From: Phlebopus portentosus
Lineage: Eukaryota; Basidiomycota; Agaricomycetes; Boletales; Boletinellaceae
NCBI GenBank assembly: GCA_037892935.1
Contig: JAYXKI010000015.1
Location: forward strand, 310,001-374,000
Direction of reading: 5' to 3'
DNA: 64,000 nt
Shown: in pieces, positions 24,543 through 36,000 of the stretch
How positions within the stretch are numbered: position 1 is the stretch's first letter
Layout of the letters: every line of letters begins with the position of its first letter
The notes under the pieces: generated by a model
The model's database searches: none
What the model was told of the DNA's origin: nothing
What the model saw: the letters and a program-made list of their open reading frames with translations, nothing else
Program-made: the position numbers and the translations under genes

Positions 24543-24699
24543 TAGTGTTGTCGCTCTATTTATCTTTATCTATTTTCTGCTTGTTTTCCTTATTGCGATC
24601 ATATTTTGCTGTTTCGCTGTTTGTATAGTAGTATAAAGCCGCCGCAACGGATGTACAATAAGACAATTTTGCGTCATAATTCGAAGAGTGTGATTGGAG

Positions 24700-25729
24700 A
24701 GTCATCAAGATAGGTCTCCAAGTATCAGCAGCTAGCTAATGGCGTACAGTATTTTCTCATCCGTTTCTGACTCACGCGAAGAGCTAAATTCATTCAACGG
24801 CGATACTGACTTGTCGTCATTGTTACGGCTATTGTCCCAATAGATTCCTGTTCTCGGCCGGCTAGATTCTTTGTTGGAGACGCATTCTCCTTCTCCTTGC
24901 TTTAGTGATAAACAAGGAAGTCCAAACTTGAAACATTAAAGCCTATCTATCCAATTGATATTCAAAGAAATGATTTATTGTTCTAAGTGTCCATGTTCGC
25001 GTTCAATGCCGGCAGATTGAACTGAAGGTAGACGATTGTGCCCACGCCACAGGTCCCGTGACATGACTCGAGCCCTCTCATCTCATCACTTGGCACCGTG
25101 TCCAGATTCCAGTCGGGCTCGTGACCGCGTTTATCCTCTTTCTATTCTGCAGTACGCTAAACGTTACTTGGATGCTGTCAGAACAAATGAGCCTTCACTT
25201 TCTAGCATTCGGACTGGTGAGGACTTTCAAACGGGTGATGCGAAGGGTTGAAGACGCTGAAGTTGCACATGTATGAAAACAGTGGGTCACTGAGCCCTTT
25301 TCTTCGCGATGACTAACACATGCCACTCAAGGAGGTTTCCAAGTAAAAGTCGGCTCGCCGAACTCGCATGAGCAAGATAATGGAGGTTTCCCGAGGTATA
25401 AGTATAATCCATACAGCTCCGGTGCCGTTGGACGAACCCGTATCCCCTACGCGAAAGTTATGATTCGCCCAATGCAGAGACCAAAAGAGTACCTCTCTTG
25501 ACGTCGATTATATTTTCAAGGTTCCTATTGGCAAAGGCCAACATCGGAGGTTTGTGAGTCCAGCATACAACATCTTTGAATAGCCCCGCTTTTTCAGACG
25601 TTTAATTCACGTATAAAGAATGGCTTGCAAAGAACATATTGAGGTAAGGCTGCTGATTCTGCTGGGAGGAGGGCCAGCTTTTCCCAGGTGGATCGCGATA
25701 AATCAGATGATTGAAACTGGGACAAATCT
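24700..25729. other. Array spacer 3 (shortened)
   Basis: Matches spacers 1 and 2 in pieces (CCACGCCACAGGTC near 25042) but is much shorter. A deletion has removed the promoter and the first two exons of copy 4. Confidence 0.5.
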
Positions 25730-27170
25730 ACCACCGACGAGGAGTCGGCTTTTGCTGATGCAACTAATAACGAGAACGCGACCGGAAGGCGAGTAACTGA
25801 TGTTCCCCTGTCCGACGTGCACTAGTCTAAATTGTTGTGTCTATAGAGCCACAAAACACTCTCTGGCTCCTCGCCTCGCTGGCTCTCTCAGAACACGTTC
25901 TTGTCTCCTCACCAATCTAACTCGCCCGTCGAGACATGCTACTGGGCCAATTTTTGGCCTGACGTCACCCCCGGCACGTCCCTTCCTCTCAAGTTGCTGT
26001 CGAAGGCCGTGATGAATGCCCCTCACCTTCGAGCTCCGTCGACGAACCGGTCCCATTCCTCGTTCGTGGGACCTGATTCTTGGTGAACTGAAGGTCTCCG
26101 AAGATCCATTCATCGCGCTCCTACTCCCGTCGACGGAGGATCCTCAAGACGACACAGATGAAATCGTACCTGAGGAAGATGTGCACTTGCCGCCTGTGTG
26201 AGTAATTGGCCGCGTCTACCGTACTAGTACTGTCTACTCATCGCTCTTTATAGAGCCGTCGCCAACTCTTTGGATTCAACGCGAGCAGGTTCTACGCCCT
26301 GTCCCTCAACTTCAAGAAACGAACGCTGTGAAATAGGCAGTGATGTCCTTCATCGTGCCAAAAACTCCTAGATCGAAGGAGAGAGAATCAGCGTCGTGAG
26401 ATGGGATACCCGAAGTGAAGACGTCTCGTTTGGGGTGCATCTCGGGCGATACATCACACGAACTCGTAGATCACCGTCCCTTGTCTGATGATGAGTCCAC
26501 TATGGCAGACCCGACGCCCGCTGCTTCAGCGCCTGCCTTTCCAACTCAGAGTTTTAACGTCCGGGAATATTTTACCCACTCCCGATCCTCCAGATTTGTC
26601 ATGATCGGAAAAGAGGAAGAGAGTAAGGAAAACATAGGCTGAGACAGAGCTACGAGCGCTCTCGGCTCTACCGCCTGGGTGGAAGGTCTTTCCTTTGCCC
26701 GTCCGCGCTGGTTGAGCCGGAAATACTGGCGAGAGCAAAATTTAAACCATCCAGGTGGAGGGAGAAACATGCTGCCATTTTGAGGGACAGAATGGGCCTT
26801 TGCAGTTCCGATCCTCAGAGAATGGAGAGAAGTGCACGATGGAGTTGCATAGACATTGACAGTGTGCGCGAGCGTATATCGCTCTGCACACAGACTCTCT
26901 AGTGTGGCGAGAATACTCCAAACAGCATCCTGACTGAGAGCCGATCTGCCCCTGGTGTGGTAAGCCTCGGGGACACCACACTTTGAAAATTAGCAGGTAT
27001 CCAGTATGTGGCGTGTCAGTTGCTCGAACTTAGTTCGACACTGGGAGACTCGAATTCTCTGAAAACATAAAAGATATCCGAAGCAGCGTCTGGAGGGGAC
27101 GGATAGCTATCAAAGAAGAGGAGACAGACAATGAGGGAGCAGGGGCACTAAATAGAAGCACCTGAGATGA
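25730..27170 (+). pseudogene. Zinc-finger-like nuclear protein, copy 4, 5'-truncated relic
   Basis: Homology begins inside exon 2 (the end of the acidic exon near 25750, again with a GC donor) and runs into exon 3 (TCYWANFWPDVTPGTS) and exon 4. Stops and frame changes are frequent. In the Cys/His part the order ETCCHF, EKCTMELHRH, WREYSKQHPD, and CPWCGKP is still readable, but in-frame stops follow both HRH and HPD. The RHILDTH/CPCGG part is largely gone. Confidence 0.8.
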
Positions 27171-27380
27171 TGGACTCATCGCTCTTGCATTTTATCAACT
27201 TCGCTGTCGTGTGAGCCAGCGTCTAGATGGGTCGCTCATTGTTGTCGTCTCTATTTGTTATTATCTATCTTCTGCTGTGTGTTGTTACTTGAAAGGTAGT
27301 TGTGATTTGCATATATAGATATATTTCACAATGGATATAACAGAGAAGCTCGAGTTATAAAAGTCGAAGTGTGCCAGTTG

Positions 27381-27924
27381 TAGGGCTCCGCGCGTATCGT
27401 ATAAAATACGCGCGTATATTTGGTTCTGAAGTGGGATACGCATACGCACGTATAATATATGGCGTATACACGTATACGGGGCTAAGCCTACTCATATAAT
27501 ATGTTGGCCGTTAGGCTTCACGTTCGAGCTCCAAAAATGCTTACCGGACACTCCTTGACTCAAAACAGCCGACACAGATTTCAACTTGATCATAGACGAC
27601 GAGATTCTGTCAGGCAAGGTTGTGTGATTTACAAAACTCTCACAGTATAAGCAAGACAGCCCTTGATTCCAATGTCAAACCCGGTGCTCAGGTCTTGAGA
27701 AGAATATCCAATGCTATAATTTCGGTGAGTAACAACTAATTTTGATGTAAAATGGGACACTTTTTTCATTCAAGTCAGAGTCTCTTTTTCACAGATTTTA
27801 AGTCCTGAAAATATACAGTAGGCAAAATTTTACAGAACCATATACGCATATGACCGTATAAATACGCGCATATAGAGTATACGCCGTTTCGTATATGCTA
27901 TATACGATTCGCTGCGGAGCCCTA
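27381..27924. mobile_element. hAT-like MITE, copy B (544 bp)
   Basis: Perfect terminal inverted repeat TAGGGCTCCGC / GCGGAGCCCTA and a perfect 8-bp target duplication GCCAGTTG (27373-27380 and 27925-27932). The interior is about 90% like copy A by eye (for example TGCTTACCGGACACTCCTTG in both). AT-rich with CGTATACG palindromes, no coding capacity. hAT-type by terminus and duplication length. Confidence 0.88.
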
Positions 27925-27932
27925 GCCAGTTG

Positions 27933-30900
27933 TAAGGAACACGAGCGAAAATCAACGCTGAACACGTTTCAATGCATTGAGATGGCTGTCCGGAATGCAA
28001 GTGAATAATCTAAAAAGCTGCGTAGCGTATGGAACGACAGGTGCTCGCGCACTACAAGAAAATCCGACTTTATAATCCATTTCCCAAGTACTTCGGTTTG
28101 TATAATTTCGGATCGTCGATCCGTCCAAGTCAAAACACCAAGGACGACGATGGGAGTGTCTACAGGTTATTCGAAATCAACTGGAGTTTCCATCTACTGG
28201 ACGCCAAGAGATAATTATAGCGTATATCATGGTAAAACGTACAACAGATGATAGACATATACATGTAATAGGATATTTACCACGTACTGGATAAAAAGGC
28301 GAGTCGAAAATTGATGAGTAATTTACCTGTAAAATACGCGTCTGAGCCAGCCACATGTCATTCGCCTGCATGCCGTACATTCCCTCTCCGAGAAACAGAG
28401 AAGCGACGAACGAGGCAGAGTGGGGGACTCAGAGTATGAATAAGTATGCTACCTAGTGTTGCGAATTCTTGCGAGACATGACTTATAAGCAAGCTCCACC
28501 CTGGCCCGATTTTCTCTCCCTCATCATCTGCCATATGTAAGTCGGCATGCTCAACACTTTCTTTCCCTTTCCTCCGCAACTCAACTCTCCGCGATAAGAA
28601 AGCATGTAACAGAAGGTGCTAACAACGGTTTAAAGAGAGCAGCGAAGGAGAACAGTGCCCAGACGAATGGGATCATCGTGATGGGAACGATCGCACCATT
28701 TCCATCGTCCGCCGTTCGCGAGGGTCGGAGTATACATGTAGTAAAATGAGGGCCATTTGGAAAGGATAAGAATGCGCAAGAGAAATCCTACACAGGCCTG
28801 TATCCGATACGTACGTATTTGACAAGTTGACGGGGTTGCACGATTTCATACTGATAGAACTTGATCCTCCTCAGTATGACCAATGCGACCAGTAGTACAA
28901 TGAGTATCTTCCAGCAACATCTTCCAAAATTGCACAGAAGTAGTCACTATTTCTCTCCTTACAATAAACGCCAGTGCAGATCCGGCGAACAGGGCACGAG
29001 ATCTACATACAGTCGCGAGCCGACACATTTATCCGAGGGCGAGGGGGGCAAGACCGAGGGGCGAGATGAAGAAGAACATGAGAACGAGAGCGGCAGATCA
29101 TCGAGCATTCGTCGCTACTCAATAAAAGTAGGTTGTAGGTTTTCAGGGGAAACGTTTCCAAAAGCAGAGACGCTGAGCGAAAAGCATAAGAAGGCATACT
29201 GAGGAAGAAGTCAAACTCAAATACGTATACGAAGTCTACAAAGGACTCGCACGGATGAAATATCGAATGTACATGAATGATCACGTTCTCAAGGCGCATG
29301 GCTTTTGCTTCTTGACGAAGGGAATGTAGTTACTTAAACAAGCTGATAAGGTTACCGAGGCCGTCTGCTAAGGACGTAGTTCATCGCTTGCCCCACGCCA
29401 GACGGAGACGGCGTCAAAAAAGAAAAAGAAAAAAAAAAGATACGGGAATTCGGAGCCCACTTGACACATACAGTAACCATCCGTCCCATCCATGTCTGCA
29501 ACATGAACGGAGTGAATGAAAGAGGGAATATTGACGCCGTGCTAGTCCAATCGTCGCTTCTTCGTGCGGGCTCGAGGCAAGATCAGCTATTATAGTACGT
29601 ACTAGTTCGCGCGTGACCGAGAAAGTCGCGTGCACGGGACAGTAGTAGTTGTTCCAATAAGACCACGAGATGAACGAACCGCATGCCTGATAAGATACAC
29701 CGCAAAGTTGCGAACGAGCGGTGTAAAGTAGATCCGTGTTCGGCGTTACGAGAAAACGAGGGATGAGACGCATTTGGTTCCCTTCGGAATGTTTGCAAAT
29801 CAAATACAAGGACTAGTACTGCCCCGCGTGACTGAAGACAAAGGGGAACAGTGCGGGCACGGGATATTTTTTGCACGAACGAGACCCTATCGTCAAACGG
29901 TCACGTTTCAGTGTAAACGCAGAGCGGGGGTTACATACAGAGAGGGGAAGGCAACGGTTAGTAGTGTAGTGCTGATAAGACAGGTACAGGACGGAACCTT
30001 TTTCGACACGAGCAGAACACCGCGCCTTCCTTGGACATTCCTTAACGCCAACAGAGTCTGGCCTCAGGTGGCCGTGGTCGGATGGCGAGAATCAGGAACG
30101 GCTCTCGCGACGTGCGCGCCCATCGCTTCCTCTAGCTACTGTAGTTCTACCTTCGTCGACTTCTACTACCATTCCGCCGACGGAAGCATGTTTCCCCCCG
30201 TTACCATGACAGGAATCAACCATCAAAAACCCGCACCAGAAAGCCTAAACGAGAAAACATCGAAATGGAACGGGAGAAAAAAAAAAGATAGAAAGCTATA
30301 CGAAATCATGGAGAGCTCCAACATTCGCGAAGGTTGCGAAAATAGAAAATAGAAAGAAAAAAAAGAGGCGCTCAGGCTAAGTCGAGCTGACTTGACAATT
30401 ACTACTTTATTACGTGCAGTTCCCGGAGAAGCGTGGAGCGGCAGCAGTAGTAGTACAAATAGGGAAAGGGAATTGATAACTTAACGAATCGATGAGGCGG
30501 ACATATATAGGGAAGTACAGTAAGGAAACGAGGGGGGCACAAAAATTAGCTGATGACGACAATCTTCGCGAAGTTTGCGTGTGGCTTTTGCCTGAGACGG
30601 AATGAACCCGAAGTACTTACTTACTACACGGAATGGTACTATTTTTTAGCTGATAAGATCATACAAGCCCCGAATCCGCTAAGAGCGACCGGTTTCCGAA
30701 AGCGGATCATCTGGTTTTCAGAAGAAGTTAGTTGAGAGTCGAAACGCGGACTAAGAAATGAATCAGCAGCTGAGAGAAAACGTATCGAGAACCCAGCCGC
30801 AGCGCACAGATGACTCGCTCGGACGGACGAATGCCTGAACGATCACGTTCACGCTTTGCGTGTCTTTTGCTCGCGAAGTTGAAAATCACGTGGGCTTTTA

Positions 30901-32531
30901 GAATACCGTGTAGTTGATAAGATTACGAGCCTGTCCGCTGAGGAGGGTCATCTGTCGTCTCCCTGGTCAGACGGAGACGGAGACGGAGTTAAGAAGGCGC
31001 GAGAACCCGATATCCGATCAAACATCCGAATGGCCGCCCACGCGCACACACAGACGACCTATCCTAACAACGCGGACGTACGTCACGAGTCGGTGTATTT
31101 TTTTTTTCTGCTTGTTCGTACGTGCTCGGAAGTAGATAGTGCTTCACACTTCTGGTCGTGTGGTCGCCGCAAGTGAGAGCGAGTGAGTGCACGAGACGTC
31201 GAGACACTGTGCCCAGGTCAGATGGTGGGATGGAATGGCACCTTATGTCCGAAATGCACGCGTCCTAGCTTCCAGATGTGTGCAAACCGGTATACGATCA
31301 ATGATTAAAGGGGGGGAAAAAGAAGCACTCATGCCCAGAAACTGCGAGGACGACCGCAAGTACAGGAGATCGGTGTGACTCGGTATAGCGAAACACGCGC
31401 AAGGCAGATCAGGCGCGACGCGAAAACACGGAAATACATACATATACATACTGTACGAATCATGGCGTTGAGAAGACAGACCGAGCGCGTGCACCGCTCT
31501 TCGGTCTGACAATCTAGGCCGAGCGTATCAGAGAAGACAAGGGACATGCGATAGGCACAGTACAAGTGCCAGTCATGCGGACGAGTAAGTACGCACAGAT
31601 GTGTCGAAAAGCGTCTTCCTTGCCAGAGACACAACACATGTCCCAAGAAGAACTCGATTTCCAATCAACAACTGAAAGGTGTGTACCACTTGACTGTCGG
31701 CCGGGCGCGTGATTGAGATAATGAGTTCGGAATAAAAAATCGCGCACAGAAACACGATGCGAACGTGTTTGGTGATGCATGAATACCTATGTAGTCAGCA
31801 TAGCGAAATGTACGCAGTTTGTGGAGAGAAACGGGCGGGCGGAGGAGGAGGCAATAAGATACAGAAGGCGGAGTCAACAGTGCATCAGAACGAACGGCTC
31901 GGACGCGGGAACATTATTGAACGTGCTTAACGAAATGCACGCGTCGTGGAGCGCGCACAGGACGAAAAGGACGGAGATAAGATACAGGACCAGGACAGGA
32001 TGAGGGTGGTCAATGGCGGAAGGGGATGAGTGCAGATCAGATCAATCTTCGTTCACGGTGGCCGTGTTGGACAGCGAATCAGGAACAAAGGCTTTACTCA
32101 TCGCGACGCCCACTAGACCAGCTCCACCTTCCCCCGTCCTCGCCGGCACACGCCCTCTTTCCAACTCAGAAATCAACCGCCAGAAAACTGAAGACAGAGC
32201 CTTAATAAGAGAAAGCTCGATCGATAGCAGGTAACAACGAGGTGCAGGGAAGCATGGAGTGGCTCCATCGTTCGCGAAGGTCGAAAGTAAAACGAGGGTA
32301 AGAAAAAACAAACAAACAAACAAACAAGGACGGATGAGCTAGTAGTATTACGTCCAGTTCCCGACGGGAAGTGGAGCTACTGCGGACAGATAAGGACACT
32401 GATACTGATGAGGTGGAGGTGAGCAATCATATCATATCATGAAGGAAATAGGGCACGAATATTAGTTGATGATGACTGATGATGGCAGCCGTGATCGTGA
32501 TCTTCGCGAAGCCTGTGAGTTTATTTGTGGT
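27933..32531. other. Region without recognised genes, containing diverged duplications
   Basis: Many short frames on both strands, none with a family I recognise. Two segments, about 29330-30620 and 30880-32530, are diverged duplicates: a GTCAGACGGAGACGG-type stretch starts both, and a block around TTCGCGAA (30324-30331 and 32271-32278) recurs. Near 30075-30110 and 32060-32100 the minus strand reads VPDS..TAT in both with 3-nt gaps, which would fit a coding C-terminus. A weaker third relative of the TTCGCGA block lies near 28720. Confidence 0.45.
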
Positions 32532-32539
32532 GCTACGCC
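32532..32539. repeat. Target site duplication, left of the transposon tandem
   Basis: GCTACGCC, repeated exactly at 46465-46472 on the far side of the two transposon copies. It marks one insertion event for the pair. Confidence 0.85.
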
Positions 32540-32546
32540 AGGACCC

Positions 32547-32581
32547 AGGACCCCCGGCAATCCCTAGGAATGCCTGAGGCC
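32547..32581. repeat. Left terminal inverted repeat, transposon copy 1
   Basis: Begins AGGACCCCCGGCAAT; pairs with 39471-39505 at 29 of 35 positions. Confidence 0.9.
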
Positions 32582-33001
32582 TATCCGGATACAAGTCGCC
32601 CGAAAAAAGGCCTGAGGCCTAGGGCCATCCGGATACAAAAGGGGCAAAAAGTCGGAAACAGCCTGAGGAGGCTGTCCGGATACGGCTGGTAGTTCGAAGA
32701 TAAGGCCTGAGGTCATCCAGATACGAGGTAATCAGGGTAAGTCAGGTGGTCTAGTGGTGTAGATAATCAATCTTGTAATGTACAAAGGATATTACAATAA
32801 AGATACATTTGAATTATAATGCTTGTTGTCCACATGCACAGTAAATATTGAATCTACAATGATCAATACAAAACGAGACAAGAGAATTGATAGTCAGACA
32901 TTGTATTACAAAAAGGTACACGTACCATTTCAGGAAAGCGAACCATCGAACCACCACTTTAAGACAACCATACCCGAGACACGCACGCATACAGCTTCGA
33001 A

Positions 33002-36000
33002 ATGCATCAATATATCACTGGAGATGGCACGAAGGGGACAGAACGAGCATTGTCAACATACGGCTTGACATCTGTTGGTCAAGAACAGCAGTGTCAGATA
33101 CCCAAAGAGCCTCAAAAAGACATAATCGATCCAAACCTTTCTGTGAAGTCCCTTATGGACCGTATTTCATTCGTTACACAAGGGGGTGGCCGCTCTACGA
33201 TCGATTGGGAGGGCCTGTTCAGCTCCGAATGGCCGAATGCAGGCGTCGAAAGCCTCTTCAAGGCCTGCGTGCTCCCCCCAGACAAGCTGCTCGAACCATT
33301 CCTAAACAAAGTGCCGTCAGTCGAAAACAAGTCTATAAAAGATTTTTTCTCACTGGAAACACGATATCCTCTGTCAGCAATCGAAATATATCGATCTTTT
33401 GCCAGAGCCAACAGAATGCGAACCGTTTGGAGGACCGCAGAGGCGTGGATGGATAGATGGGCTTATCGAGTGCCCGGTATGGTCGAGGCGGTGAATCTCA
33501 CGCACAAGTTGATGTGCACGTTGGAGTGGGACGCATATATCCGTGCAGTTGGAACGAGCGTACCGACGAGGGAAGTAGTTGCGATGCTAGAGGACGGATG
33601 GTTGTCAGACAATCATATTGATATGATTCTGGAGACACTCACCGATTGGCTGAGGGACAAAGGAAACGAACACGGCACAAAGATTGCGCCGTGCATGTTC
33701 GTAAGGCATGCCCTGCAAATGTACAACGCACGGAATAGCAAAAATGTGCTTACCGTACGAGTTATGGACTGGTACCACAATGATTTGCGGTGTGGAAGGA
33801 CGCGGGTGTTGTATTTTGTTGCCCATGTGAACAATAATCATTGGGTTGCATGGAAAATTGACCACTCAGCTGGGACCTTGAGCCATGGTAAGTAGTTCTT
33901 GTAGAGCGTCTTTTCAATGCTGATGCTCCCGGACAGGTGATTCGCTCGGTGTTAGTGAAGAATGTTTGAAGCCTATCAAAGAGAGTCTATTATGGTGGTT
34001 AGAGTCGACATACGGCGAGAAACGAGAGTACACATACCTTGGGAATAGCATACCCCATGGCAATCAAAACCTTGGAGACTCCTTCTCATGTGGAATTATC
34101 GCGTGTAACGCGATCGCACATGATCAGTTTACTGACCCGCTGTGGACCATGGAGAGTCGCAGAGTGCTGAGAGTAGAGGCTGTAAATGCTATCATTATGC
34201 ACCACAATCAAAGGGTAAGACTTTTGTTCATTTAGGAGCACAGAAAACGCGCTTACGATTCCCAGAGGGCAAAGACAGAAGCCAAGCAGGGCTATGTCAT
34301 TTCCGATGATGACTTGCCAGATATTTATGCTGTTAGCTACGCATCAGCAGCAGCTGAACAAGCCAAAGTGCCCAAAAACGACACTATGAGAACTCAGGAA
34401 TGGCCCGAAACGTATTGCATCGGGCCGGAGTTCTGTGATGAGGAGGCAGAGATACAGAGCTCCACATTCACTGGCACGGGCCCTCCTACGTCCATTTCAG
34501 CAAGTCGGCCGTCTTCGCGCATGAGCATCATCGAAGAAGACGATAACACATCATATACGAATACTTCAGATTGCGAATCGAACGAGAAGAGTGACGAGGA
34601 ATGTATATCAATCAGACGACAGCGGTCGGGCAGAGCAGCGCGTTTCAGGACGCATCAAAGATTCGAGGAAGAACCGTACAGAGCAGAGCAACAAGGTGGC
34701 CAAACGTCTAATAGAGAACTGGGCAGCGAACTTGATGGGCTCGGATCTTTGAAGAGAGTAACGGAGATGAAGAGACAGGATAGGGGACCTAGGAAGAAGG
34801 TGAAGAAAGCCGAATTTGGACCGTTAGACGTATTCCTCAGGCCAAGAGGTGGAATCGCGCAACAGACGAAACGAGACGAAGCAAATAGCCAGAAAGGAGC
34901 AGATACTCTCACCAGTGGGAGTGAGGGTACTGAAGAGGAAGAGGAAAGTGGGAACACCGAGACCGGCGATAGTGATCCAGACGCGTCTGATGGAGTCACA
35001 GGACCGCAGTCCCGTGCTGCGCGACACGCTCGAAAGATGCGCGAGTCACGTCTTTCCGGTACACAAACTATCAACGAAAATTTGTACGAAACTTTCAAAA
35101 CGAAAATCCGTCAATGGGACTCCGATGCTCAGTTCGATCCCTCCTCGTGGCGAGTCCAGCACTCAAGATGCAAGACCTGGTACAAAATGCAGTCTTTGTA
35201 TGCGCCGGGATACTTCGTCAAGCACGTCCATCGCTGCAAGACTGACTTGACACTTCATGACTTCTTCGACGAGGCTAGCGCCGACCAAGATATGAAATTG
35301 CCCAGCAGGCAACACTTTTCCAATGAAACTCGTACTTGCTCGGGCCTGACAGCTGCTTATGATGCTCGCATTTTGACTTACCTGCAACGGCTGACAGCTC
35401 TTGGGGGGGTGGTACTTCGAAACTTGTAATTGCCAAGGAGAGATTTCGGCGGCCATACAGACTTCTTACAAAGGCACAGAAAGCAGAGGTCAGGAGACAG
35501 CACGAAGCAAGTTGGAAGTGGGTAATCAAGCATTCGCATAGGGCGGTTTTCTCGACATCGTGCAAAACATTCGTCAAGATTTCTGACTTGATCACTGATG
35601 AATATATCTCAACGGCCGCCTGTTCCTCTTGTAAGGATTTACTTCGGCTGAAGACATTCCGGAATGCAATCAGCATTCCGGAACCTACTGCAGGGAACAT
35701 GAAGTATACAAACCGGGAGTTCCAGCAGGAGGACATCGGGACAAAGTTCATGAAGTGCAAAGGAGTCGAGGAGCTTCTCAATCCAAATGTGAGTTTCAGT
35801 CATCAAACCTGGTATACTTACTGAAGCATTCTTTTTCCTTATCACATATGCGGCTCTTAATACAGTCAGAAGAAAGTAGAATCGCAGTTCGCTATGCACA
35901 GGGAGTAGCCAGAGGTGATTTCAAAGACCATGCTGTTTTCACCGGTCTTGTGGATGTCATGCTTCAGAAAATGGATCGCGAGGCTCGAGGCAAGAAGCTG

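Larger units (their letters stand above)
13260..27260. repeat. Tandem array of about 4.45-kb units, four copies
   Basis: Each unit has an upstream palindrome, a four-exon zinc-finger-like gene, a 3' inverted repeat, and a long spacer. Copies 2 and 3 are offset by 4,448 bp and are nearly identical from about 17430 to 18900. Copy 1 is offset by about 4.5 kb and more diverged. Copy 4 (from about 25730) lacks the 5' exons and is the most decayed. The spacers also match one another: CCACGCCACAGGTCTCGTGA recurs at about 16283 and 20869, and in altered form at about 25042. Confidence 0.88.

Noticed and set aside
29774..30352. 192-codon plus-strand gene
   Set aside because: Composition is irregular, no domain is seen, and the paralogous segment at 32 kb does not keep this frame.
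27933..32531. Pheromone receptor (STE3-like) or DUF6533 seven-helix gene on the minus strand
   Set aside because: A few hydrophobic stretches and duplicated blocks suggested it, but no ordered set of helices or family motifs could be read.
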